In this document: in pieces, positions 1-7,208 of the stretch | How the letters are laid out: every line of letters begins with the position of its first letter | Position numbering within the stretch: position 1 is the stretch's first letter | NCBI RefSeq assembly: GCF_024436035.1 | Contig: NZ_JANFNG010000003.1 | Coordinates: forward strand, 1-64,000 | Direction of reading: 5' to 3' | DNA from: Streptomyces humicola | GTDB taxonomy: Bacteria; Actinomycetota; Actinomycetes; Streptomycetales; Streptomycetaceae | DNA length: 64,000 nucleotides | Position numbers and translations under genes: made by a program | The notes under the pieces: generated by a model | What the model saw: the letters and a program-made list of their open reading frames with translations, nothing else | Databases searched by the model: none | Told to the model about the DNA's origin: nothing

Positions 1-120
1 CCCCGACCCCACCCACCCACACAGCGCCCACGTGACCCGCCCAGTCACGGCAACGGGCGGGCGGCGGGGAAAACACCCCACCCCAGCCGAGACGGCGGGG
101 AACAGGCGAACCGATCCCAG
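1..120. repeat. Intergenic repeat, left copy of a distant inverted pair
   Basis: The reverse complement of this stretch reappears, with scattered mismatches, at 5755-5922. Shared landmarks read on the minus strand are a GATCGGTTCG-like block, GGCTGGGGTGGGGTG, TTTTCCCCGCCGCCCG, CCGTTGCCGTGA and a GTGGGTGGGTGGGGTCGG block. Positions 31-49 carry the palindrome CGTGAC-N7-GTCACG, which recurs at 6268-6414. The function is unknown; it looks like a dispersed streptomycete intergenic repeat. The left end may extend beyond the window. Confidence 0.65.
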
Positions 121-143
121 AATGCCAGCGCAGCGTCACCGCA

Positions 144-149
144 TAAGGT
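144..149 (+). promoter_or_regulatory. Candidate -10 box (TAAGGT) giving a leaderless Nudix mRNA
   Basis: TAAGGT lies 6 nt before the ATG at 156, and no Shine-Dalgarno sequence fits between them. This is the geometry of an actinobacterial leaderless promoter. The same TAAGGT/TACCCT plus 6-7 nt arrangement occurs at four other genes in the window. Confidence 0.45.
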
Positions 150-155
150 TCATCC

Positions 156-572
156 ATGAGAACGCTGGTCGTAGGCGCGGCCCTGCTGGACACCGCACGG
201 GGCCGGCTCCTCGCCGCGCGCCGCTCCGCGCCGCCCGCGCTGGCGGGGCGTTGGGAGCTCCCCGGCGGCAAGGTGGAGCCGGGCGAGAGCCCGCAGCACG
301 CGCTCGTGCGCGAGCTGCGCGAAGAGCTCGGCGTCGACGCCGAACCGCTCGACCGCATCCCCGGCGAGTGGCCGCTCCGGCCCGGCCTGACCCTGCAGGT
401 GTGGACCGCCCGAATCGTCGCGGGCGAGCCCCGCCCGCTCGAGGACCATGACGCACTCCGCTGGCTCGCGCCCGCCGAGGAGGACGCCGTCGACTGGCTC
501 GACCAGGACCGGCCCGCGGTCGCGGAGGCCATGCGGCGCCTGGCTGCGCTGTCGTGCGATCCGACGGGGTGA
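156..572 (+). CDS. Nudix (MutT-like) hydrolase
   Basis: A 138-residue Nudix-superfamily hydrolase, expected to cleave nucleoside diphosphate derivatives such as oxidised (d)NTPs in the cytosol. The Nudix box is complete at about residues 36-58 (GGKVEPGE, then REL-REELGV), with the catalytic glutamates present. The length matches MutT/NudG-type house-cleaning enzymes. The N-terminal VVGAALLD and RLLAARRS segments are typical of that group. The ATG at 156 is chosen because a TAAGGT box 6 nt upstream suggests a leaderless start. It stands alone: the next gene begins 96 bp downstream behind its own promoter-like TATACT (601-606). Substrate cannot be read from sequence. Confidence 0.88.
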   Translation: MRTLVVGAALLDTARGRLLAARRSAPPALAGRWELPGGKVEPGESPQHALVRELREELGVDAEPLDRIPGEWPLRPGLTLQVWTARIVAGEPRPLEDHDALRWLAPAEEDAVDWLDQDRPAVAEAMRRLAALSCDPTG

Positions 573-668
573 ACGGAGCAACGCGGCGCGCCTGCGGACG
601 TATACTCCGTTGACCATGGGGTAAGGGGGTTTCGCCCACTTCGTCCATTTGCTCGGGAGGTGTGCCGC

Positions 669-3275
669 ATGAGCACCAGTCCCGAGCCGCTGCAGCCCTC
701 GGCGAAGCTGCCGCCGCCCCCTACCCATACGCATCTGCACCCGGCGTCCTCGCACGGACGCGGAGGGCTGCAGCCCGCGGGTCCGCCGTCGGCCGCGTCC
801 GGCGGACTCCTCGACACCCTGCGGGTGGGCGTTGTCATGCTCGACACCCGCGGCCGCGTCGTCCTCTGGTCCCCGCTCGCCGAGGAGATGCTCGGCTGGG
901 CCGGTGAGCACATCGTCGGCCGCCGACTGGACACGATCATCAAGCCGTGGGCCGGTACGGAGGCCCGCGAAGCCCCCGCGGGCTCCGGGGCCGAGGCGCC
1001 GCACCGCGGTCGCGTGCCGCCCCCCGGGCCCGCCGAGCGGCTGATGGCCGAGCTGCTGCGCTCCGGCCGCTGGGGCGGGGTGCTCCCGTTGCGCCACCGC
1101 GACGGGCACACGGTCTTCGCCGAGGTGCGCGCCTCGCTGCTCGTCGACGGCGACGGCAAACCGTTCGTCCTGGCCTCGATCGCCGAGACCCACCTGCTGC
1201 GCGGGGTCGAACACGACCTCGCCCTCATCGACGCCGTCTTCGACACCTCACCGCTCGGTATCGCCGTCTACGACACCGACCTGCGCTGCGTCCGCGTCAA
1301 CCAGGCGCTCTGCCGGATGGACGACCTCCCGGCCGAGGACCACATCGGCCGCACCGTCGACGAGATCCTCCTCGGCGAGACGGGCGACGACCTCGCCATC
1401 GTCCAGAAGACCGTGCTCGACACCGGCCGCACCGTGCTCGACCTGCGTACTCCCGGGCCCCACGGCCGCGGGATGCGATCCAGCTCGTACAGCAGGATCA
1501 CCGACCGCGCGGGGCATGTGCTCGGCGTCTCCGCCGTGGTCATGGACATTACCGACCGTTTCCTCTCCGCCGCCAAGGTCGAGCGGGCCCGCACGCGCCT
1601 GGCGCTGCTCAACGACGTCGGTGCGTCCCTCGCCGACCTCCTCGACGTCGACCGGATCGCGCGGGCGCTCGCGGAGGCGCTGGTGCCTGCCTTCTGCGAC
1701 TACGCGGGGGTGCTGCTGGTACGGGCCGTTCCGCGCGGCGGCGAGCTGCCGCGCCACTCGCACACCCCCGGTACCCCGCTCGTACTGCTCGGTGCGGCCA
1801 GCCCGCCCGGTGACGTGCAGATCGCGCCGCTCCTGCAGCCGGGCATGGTGATGACCTTCCCGGCCGGCTCGCCGCTGTCGGACGTGCTCGCGAGCGGCCC
1901 GGCCTGGTTCGCCGAGACCCCGGCCGACCTGGGCGGCGGCCTCCCCGTGGAGGCGCTCGACCCGCGCATCCGCAAGGCACTCGAACTGGGCATAGGCTCG
2001 GCGCTCGCGGTACCGCTGCGGGCCCGCGGCGTCGTGCTCGGGCTGCTGGTCGGCTGCCGCGACGGCGAACGCGAACCCTTCGACCCCGACGACCTGGCGC
2101 TCGCCACCGAGCTCTCGGACCGGGCCGGCGCGGCGCTGGACAACGCCCGGCTCTACGCGCGCGAGCGGCAGGGCGCGCTGATGCTCCAGCGCAGCCTGCT
2201 GCCGCAGCACGTCCCGGAGCCGCCGGGTATCGAGATCGCCTACCGCTATGTGCCCGGCAGCACCGGTGCCGAGGTCGGCGGCGACTGGTTCGACGTCATC
2301 CCGCTGGCCGGCGGGCGCACCGCGTTCGTTGTCGGCGACGTCATGGGTCACGGGCTGCGCGCCGCCGCGACGATGGGACGGCTGCGCACCGCCGTCCGCA
2401 CCCTCGCGGGGCTCGATCTGACACCCGACGAGTTGCTGCGCCGCATCAACAACCTCTCCGACGACTTCATGCAGACCCCCGAGGAGCCGATGATGGCGAC
2501 GGTGGTCTACGCGGTCTACGAACCGTCCACGCGGCGCTGCTCCATCGCCCGGGCCGGCCATCTGCCGCCGCTGCTGGTGCGCTACGACGACATCGGGTTC
2601 GACTGCACGGTGCAGCGGCTCGAACTGCCGTCCGGCACACCGATCGGCGTCGAGGGGAGCGATTTCGAGTCGGAGGAGCTCGATGTCCCCGACGGGTCGG
2701 TGCTCGTGCTCTACACCGACGGACTGGTCGAGCGGCGTGGTCAGGACCTCACCACCGGTATCGACCAGTTGGTCGCCGTGCTCGGCCGCAGGCACGCCTC
2801 GCTGGAGGACGCGTGCGACGAGGTGCTGTCGACGCTGGTGCCGCCGCTGGAGCCGGACGACGTCGCGGTGTTGATGGCCCGGCTCGGCGGACTACCGGAA
2901 GGCAGCGCGGCCTTCTGGGAATTCTCGGCCGAGGCTAGTGCGGTGCGGCAGGCGCGGCTGCACGTGGGGGAGACGCTGGCCGCATGGGGGCTCGCGGCGC
3001 TCACTGACGTGACGATCCTGCTGGTCAGCGAACTGGTAACGAATTCATTGCGACATGCTCACGGGCCCATCGGCGTGCGGATGGTGCGCGGCACCTCGCT
3101 GCTGGTAGAGGTCTCCGATCCGCTGCCGGAGCCGCCGCGTACGCGCTCGGCCGCACACGACGACGAGGGCGGGCGCGGGATGCAGCTCGTCGCCCGCGCC
3201 TCGCGTCGCTGGGGCACCCGGCAGGGGCCGCTCGGCAAGACCGTCTGGTTCGAACTCGCCTTGCCGGGTAACTGA
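669..3275 (+). CDS. PAS-GAF-SpoIIE phosphatase-HATPase regulator 1
   Basis: An 868-residue cytosolic regulator. A Pro/His-rich N-terminus is followed by two PAS-like sensor domains (about 40-170 and 175-295), a GAF domain (about 310-490), a PP2C/SpoIIE phosphatase (about 505-720) and a C-terminal HATPase_c_2 anti-sigma-type kinase domain (about 740-868). Phosphatase metal-site motifs are GGDWFDV, VGDVMGHG, YTDGLVE and DDVAVL. The ATPase has the N box SELVTNSLRH and the G motif DEGGRGMQLV. The ATG at 669 is preferred over GTG at 660 because GGGAGG at 655-660 sits 8 nt before it. A partner-switching role resembling RsbU plus RsbW in one chain is inferred from the domains. No anti-anti-sigma (STAS) gene lies nearby. 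It is a paralogue of the next gene; both end in the same GKTVWFELALPGN motif. Confidence 0.85.
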   Translation: MSTSPEPLQPSAKLPPPPTHTHLHPASSHGRGGLQPAGPPSAASGGLLDTLRVGVVMLDTRGRVVLWSPLAEEMLGWAGEHIVGRRLDTIIKPWAGTEAREAPAGSGAEAPHRGRVPPPGPAERLMAELLRSGRWGGVLPLRHRDGHTVFAEVRASLLVDGDGKPFVLASIAETHLLRGVEHDLALIDAVFDTSPLGIAVYDTDLRCVRVNQALCRMDDLPAEDHIGRTVDEILLGETGDDLAIVQKTVLDTGRTVLDLRTPGPHGRGMRSSSYSRITDRAGHVLGVSAVVMDITDRFLSAAKVERARTRLALLNDVGASLADLLDVDRIARALAEALVPAFCDYAGVLLVRAVPRGGELPRHSHTPGTPLVLLGAASPPGDVQIAPLLQPGMVMTFPAGSPLSDVLASGPAWFAETPADLGGGLPVEALDPRIRKALELGIGSALAVPLRARGVVLGLLVGCRDGEREPFDPDDLALATELSDRAGAALDNARLYARERQGALMLQRSLLPQHVPEPPGIEIAYRYVPGSTGAEVGGDWFDVIPLAGGRTAFVVGDVMGHGLRAAATMGRLRTAVRTLAGLDLTPDELLRRINNLSDDFMQTPEEPMMATVVYAVYEPSTRRCSIARAGHLPPLLVRYDDIGFDCTVQRLELPSGTPIGVEGSDFESEELDVPDGSVLVLYTDGLVERRGQDLTTGIDQLVAVLGRRHASLEDACDEVLSTLVPPLEPDDVAVLMARLGGLPEGSAAFWEFSAEASAVRQARLHVGETLAAWGLAALTDVTILLVSELVTNSLRHAHGPIGVRMVRGTSLLVEVSDPLPEPPRTRSAAHDDEGGRGMQLVARASRRWGTRQGPLGKTVWFELALPGN

Positions 3276-3502
3276 TTCCTCTGATGATGTCCTTGACGCG
3301 CTAGTTGAACACGGGAAGATTGCTGTGATCGACGGGACCATGAGGTGCGGGAGATCGCGGCCCCGCTAGTGGCTGTGGTCGACCCCGGGTTTGCTGAATA
3401 CTCGGTAGCGGCCGGTCCTTGAAGGAACTGGAGGGGTCGTGCGCTGCATACGCGGAGGAGACGCCCGTCCCCGGGTGAACGCCCGGGCCCGGGAGGCCGT
3501 CC

Positions 3503-5698
3503 ATGGGTGATGTGCCTCGACCACGGGACGCCGGTGCGTTCGACGAACAGCAGGAGGCGTCCCGGGCCGCGTTCGAAGCGATTTTCAGCCAGTCGTCCAT
3601 GGGATTCTTCCTGACGGACGCCCAGCCGAAGCTCATCCGCGTCAACGAGCGCTTCGCGCACGTCTACGGCAAGCCGCCAGAGGACTACCGCGGCCTGACC
3701 CCGCACGACTTCCTGCCGCGCGTCGAGGCCGACCGGCTCGCGGGGGCGCTGCGGCACGTCCTCGACACCGGCGATCCCGTCGTCGACATGCACGTGGTGG
3801 GGACCAGCTCGGTTGCACCTGGCCGCCGGCGCTGGGCGATCTCCCTGTACCGGTTGCACGGGGTAGCCGGCGAGCCGGTCGGAGTGGCTGGGCTCGCCAC
3901 CGATGTGACCACACGTCAGCGTGCCGAGCGGGAGGCCGCGCACACCCGCCGAGACCTCGCCCTGCTCAACGAGGCGGGCGCCCGCATCGGCAACTCCCTG
4001 GACTTGGAGACCACCGCGCGTCAGCTGCTCGACGTCGCCGTCCCGCACTTCTGCGACCTGGCCGCCGTCGACCTCTACCGGGCGCTGCTCACAGGCGACG
4101 AGGACCCCGTCGGCGTCACCGACGGATCGGGCGAGGTCCGCAGGGTTGCCGGGGCGAGCGCCGTCTCCGGCGGGCCCGGGACGCTGGGGGGCGAGGGTGC
4201 CGTCCCGGTGGGCGCGGTGCACCGCTACCCGTTCAACTCACCTGCGGCGAGCGCCCTGCGCACCGCCCAGGTCCAGGTCGTCGGCGCGCTTGAGGGCGGC
4301 GAGCCGGAGGGCGGTGAACGGGTCGAGCTCGGCGGCGTCGTCCATTCGACGCTCGTGGTGCCGATGGTGGCCCGGGACACCGTGCTCGGCCTCGTCCAGT
4401 TCTCACGCGCCAAGGGCAGTGAGCCGTTCGGCGAACGCGACACCGCGCTCGCCGCGGAACTGGCCGCACGCGCCGCCGTCTGCATCGACAACGCGCGTCT
4501 GTACCGCCGCGAGCACGAGCGCGCCCTGCTCCTGCAGCGCAGTCTGCTGCCGCCGGGCAACCCGGAGGCCGCCGGGCTCGACATCGCCTGCCGCTATCTG
4601 CCCGGCAACACGGCGGCGGAGGTCGGAGGCGACTGGTTCGACGTGATCGAACTGCCCGGCCACCGTACGGCGCTCGTCGTCGGCGACGTCATGGGCCGAG
4701 GGCTGCGCGCCGCCGTCGCCATGGGCGAACTGCGCATGGCCGTCCGCACGTTGGCGCTGCTCGACATGGAGCCGGTCGAGATCCTCAGTCAGCTCGACGA
4801 GATCGCCCGTGGCCTGTCCGACCCCTCGCGCGGGCGGCCGCGCCGCACCAAGGAACGCGACGGCTCCGACCTCGCCGAGGTGTACCTCGCCACCTGCGTC
4901 TACGCGGTGTACGACCCGGTGACGCGGCGCTGCACCATCGCCAACGCGGGCCATCTGCCGCCCGTCCTCGTCCAGCCGGGCGACCCCGCGCTGATGCTCG
5001 ACGTACCGTCCGGCATGCCGCTCGGCGTCGGAGGTGAGCCGTTCGAGGAGGTCGAGATCGAACTCCCTGACGGCGCACTGCTCGCCCTCTACACCGACGG
5101 CCTGGTCGAATCGCGCCGCCACCCCCTCGACGTCGGCCTGGAGGCGTTCCGCGACGCGCTCTCGGGCGCGGCGCAGCCGCTGGAGGACGTCTGCGACCAC
5201 GTGCTGACCAGCCTCGACACCCACCACGGCGAGGACGACGTCGCCCTGCTCATGGCCCGCGTCCACGGCCTGCCGGCCGAATCCGTCGGCGACTGGACGT
5301 TGCCGCCCGAGGGCCAGTCGGTCGCCAAGGCGCGCGATCTCGCGCGCGGGCGACTGGAGGAGTGGGGTCTGGAGGAGCTCGTCGACACCAGCGAGCTGCT
5401 CGTCAGCGAGCTGGTGACCAATGCCCTGCGGCACGGTGAAGGCGACATACGCCTGCGGCTGCTGCTCGACCGCACGCTCGTGTGCGAGGTGTGGGACTCC
5501 GGTCTCGTCCAGCCGCGGCGCCGGCGCGCGCGCGACACGGACGAGGGCGGCCGCGGGCTTCAGCTGGTGAGCCTGCTCAGCGAGAGCTGGGGCTCGCGCC
5601 GTACGCCGCATGGCAAGACGGTCTGGTTCGAACTGGCGCTCCCGGGAAACGACTCGCCGGGGCCGGACCTCACGGAAGCGCTTCTTAGTGTTTTCTGA
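3503..5698 (+). CDS. PAS-GAF-SpoIIE phosphatase-HATPase regulator 2
   Basis: A 731-residue paralogue of the preceding gene, with one PAS domain (about 20-140), a GAF domain (about 145-330), a PP2C/SpoIIE phosphatase (about 345-580) and a HATPase_c_2 domain (about 600-715). Metal-site motifs GGDWFDV, VGDVMGRG, YTDGLVES and DDVALL are intact. The ATPase keeps SELVTNALRH and DEGGRGLQLV. The start has GGGAGG at 3488-3493, 9 nt before the ATG. It lies 227 bp behind the first regulator, in a gap with no gene, so it may have its own promoter. The tail after ALPGN is 16 residues longer than in its twin. Having both phosphatase and kinase heads suggests dual control of an anti-anti-sigma factor. Signal and partner are not identifiable here. 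Confidence 0.85.
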   Translation: MGDVPRPRDAGAFDEQQEASRAAFEAIFSQSSMGFFLTDAQPKLIRVNERFAHVYGKPPEDYRGLTPHDFLPRVEADRLAGALRHVLDTGDPVVDMHVVGTSSVAPGRRRWAISLYRLHGVAGEPVGVAGLATDVTTRQRAEREAAHTRRDLALLNEAGARIGNSLDLETTARQLLDVAVPHFCDLAAVDLYRALLTGDEDPVGVTDGSGEVRRVAGASAVSGGPGTLGGEGAVPVGAVHRYPFNSPAASALRTAQVQVVGALEGGEPEGGERVELGGVVHSTLVVPMVARDTVLGLVQFSRAKGSEPFGERDTALAAELAARAAVCIDNARLYRREHERALLLQRSLLPPGNPEAAGLDIACRYLPGNTAAEVGGDWFDVIELPGHRTALVVGDVMGRGLRAAVAMGELRMAVRTLALLDMEPVEILSQLDEIARGLSDPSRGRPRRTKERDGSDLAEVYLATCVYAVYDPVTRRCTIANAGHLPPVLVQPGDPALMLDVPSGMPLGVGGEPFEEVEIELPDGALLALYTDGLVESRRHPLDVGLEAFRDALSGAAQPLEDVCDHVLTSLDTHHGEDDVALLMARVHGLPAESVGDWTLPPEGQSVAKARDLARGRLEEWGLEELVDTSELLVSELVTNALRHGEGDIRLRLLLDRTLVCEVWDSGLVQPRRRRARDTDEGGRGLQLVSLLSESWGSRRTPHGKTVWFELALPGNDSPGPDLTEALLSVF

Positions 5699-5754
5699 CC
5701 CCGGTGACGCGGCTTCCCGCGGTTGCGGTGTCGTTGCGCTGGGCGCTGGGCCTT

Positions 5755-5922
5755 TGGGGGTCGGTTCGCGTGTTTCCCGCGGTTGCGGCTGGGGTGGGGT
5801 GTTTTTCCCGCCGCCCGCGGTTGCGTGACACTGCGGCTTGCGCGAGGTGTTTTTCCCGCCGCCCGCCCGTTGCCGTGATCGGGTGGGTCGCGTGGGCGTT
5901 GCGTGGGTGGGTGGGGTCGGTG
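5755..5922. repeat. Intergenic repeat, right copy of the distant inverted pair
   Basis: This matches the reverse complement of positions 1-120. It is longer because the segment starting GGTGTTTTTCCCGCCGCCCG is present twice (near 5795 and 5849), as if tandemly duplicated. The CGTGAC palindrome inside it is degenerate compared with the left copy. Confidence 0.65.
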
Positions 5923-6243
5923 CCGCTGTGGGGTGTCTCCTCGGCGCTCGAACGTCACCTCGTACGGACAGTGGGCGTGGAATTGTTCTCGTCGCCTGCG
6001 GGGGCACCCCTGCGCGCCCCCTCCCGGGCCGGCTTCGCGCCTGCCACCCGGCAGCACGAGAGGGTTCCTTCTTTTGCGGCTCCCGCGGACAGAGGTGTCG
6101 GCGGAAGGTGCCACCGGCCCGCAGCCGCGCGACGGCAATGGAGGGGACGCGCAGGGGTGCCCCCGCAGGCGACGAGAACAACCGCGCGGCACACAAAGCA
6201 GGTCACGTGACGTTCGAGCGCCGAGGAGGCACCCCACAGCGGC
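5922..6243. repeat. Nested long inverted repeat (322 bp)
   Basis: Outer arms are 5922-5958 and 6207-6243 (37 nt, one mismatch). Inner arms are 5985-6024 and 6140-6179 (40 nt, one mismatch). The segments between the arms do not pair well. Only compensating-type single differences remain in arms that carry no coding pressure, so the structure is recent or maintained. It could fold as a cruciform or a very stable RNA hairpin. It resembles a miniature non-coding mobile repeat, but I see no target-site duplication. Confidence 0.75.
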
Positions 6244-6267
6244 CAAGGCGCAACGCGCCCCCGGGCA

Positions 6268-6414
6268 CGTGACCGGGCCAACCACGCCAGCGGTGCCGCG
6301 CGCACGTGACCAGACCGATCACGCCGACGGGCCGACGGCGCGCAGCGCCAAGGCGCACGTGACCGGGCCAGTCACGGCAGCGGCGCCGAGGCGCACGTGA
6401 CCCCACAGGTCACG
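6268..6414. repeat. Four tandem CGTGAC-N7-GTCACG palindromes
   Basis: Copies are at 6268-6286 (right arm imperfect, ACCACG), 6305-6323 (right arm ATCACG), 6358-6376 (perfect) and 6396-6414 (perfect), each preceded by GCA. Spacings are 37, 53 and 38 bp. A perfect fifth copy is at 31-49. They follow the sdhB stop codon on the minus strand. They could act in termination or as protein-binding sites. Confidence 0.7.
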
Positions 6415-6434
6415 GCGAACGGGCCCGCGCGACG

Positions 6435-7208
6435 TCAGTCGATGGCGCCGCGGCGGCGGATCACGGAGCCCAGCCAGACCAGCGGATCGTACTTACGATC
6501 CGCTGCCCGTTCCTTGAGCGGGATCAGCGCATTGTCCGTGATCTTGATGTGCTCCGGGCACACCTCCGTACAGCACTTGGTGATGTTGCAGTAGCCGAGC
6601 CCGTGCTCGTCCTGCGCCGTCGTCTTCCGGTCCAGGCCGGTCTCCTCCGCCGCGTCGAGCGGGTGCATGTCCAGCTCGGCCATGCGCATCAGGAAGCGCG
6701 GTCCCGCGAACGCGGTCTTGTTCTCCTCGTGGTCGCGCACCACGTGGCAGACGTTCTGGCACAGGAAGCATTCGATGCACTTGCGGAACTCCTGCGACCG
6801 TTCCACGTCCTCCTGCTGCATCCGGTACTCGCCGGGCCCCAGCCGCGGCGGCGGTACGAACGACGGGATCTCCCGCGCCTTGGTGTAGTTGAACGACACG
6901 TCGGTCACCAGGTCGCGCACCACGGGGAAGGTCCGCATCGGCGTGACCGTCACCGTCTCGGACTCGTCGAAGACCGACATCCGGGTCATGCACATCAGCC
7001 GGGGACGGCCGTTGATCTCCGCGCTGCACGAACCGCATTTGCCCGCTTTGCAGTTCCACCGCACGGCGAGGTCGTGCGCCTGCGTGGCCTGCAGCCGGTG
7101 GATGATGTCGAGGACGACCTCGCCCTCGTTCACCTCCACCTCGAAGTCCTGCAGTTCCCCGCCCCCGGCGTCTCCGCGCCAGACCTTGAAACGTCCTGTA
7201 TAGCTCAC
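6435..7208 (-). CDS. sdhB: Succinate dehydrogenase iron-sulfur subunit (Sdh1-type)
   Basis: A 257-residue iron-sulfur subunit that carries electrons from the flavoprotein to the membrane subunit. The N-terminal ferredoxin-like domain has the [2Fe-2S] cysteines in CKAGKCGSC and the downstream RPRLMC. The C-terminal helical domain has CIECFLCQNVCH and CNITKCCTEVCPEH for the [4Fe-4S] and [3Fe-4S] clusters. The GTG start at 7208 overlaps the sdhA stop (GTGA) and has GGAG 6 nt upstream, so translation is coupled. This is the last gene of the operon. Cluster spacing and gene order match the mycobacterial Rv0247c-Rv0249c type rather than the classical sdhCDAB operon. Direction in vivo (succinate oxidation versus fumarate reduction) is not decided by sequence. 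Confidence 0.93.
   Translation of the reverse strand: MSYTGRFKVWRGDAGGGELQDFEVEVNEGEVVLDIIHRLQATQAHDLAVRWNCKAGKCGSCSAEINGRPRLMCMTRMSVFDESETVTVTPMRTFPVVRDLVTDVSFNYTKAREIPSFVPPPRLGPGEYRMQQEDVERSQEFRKCIECFLCQNVCHVVRDHEENKTAFAGPRFLMRMAELDMHPLDAAEETGLDRKTTAQDEHGLGYCNITKCCTEVCPEHIKITDNALIPLKERAADRKYDPLVWLGSVIRRRGAID

Larger units (their letters stand above)
5699..6434. other. 736-bp gene-free repeat region between convergent genes
   Basis: No credible gene is present. The stretch holds several direct repeats of CCCGCGGTTGCG (first copies near 5715, 5770 and 5813), a copy of the window-start repeat in opposite orientation (5755-5922), a nested inverted repeat (5922-6243) and four CGTGAC-N7-GTCACG palindromes (6268-6414). 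It lies between the 3' end of the regulator gene and the 3' end of sdhB, so bidirectional termination is one plausible role. Confidence 0.7.

Noticed and set aside
1248-2795. Long minus-strand frame inside the first regulator gene
   Set aside because: Complementary to conserved GAF and phosphatase motifs on the plus strand; shadow frame.
5955-6305. Frames in the repeat region that read like hypothetical proteins
   Set aside because: They arise from both strands of the inverted repeat and have no start signals; such frames are a known artefact of intergenic repeats in streptomycetes.
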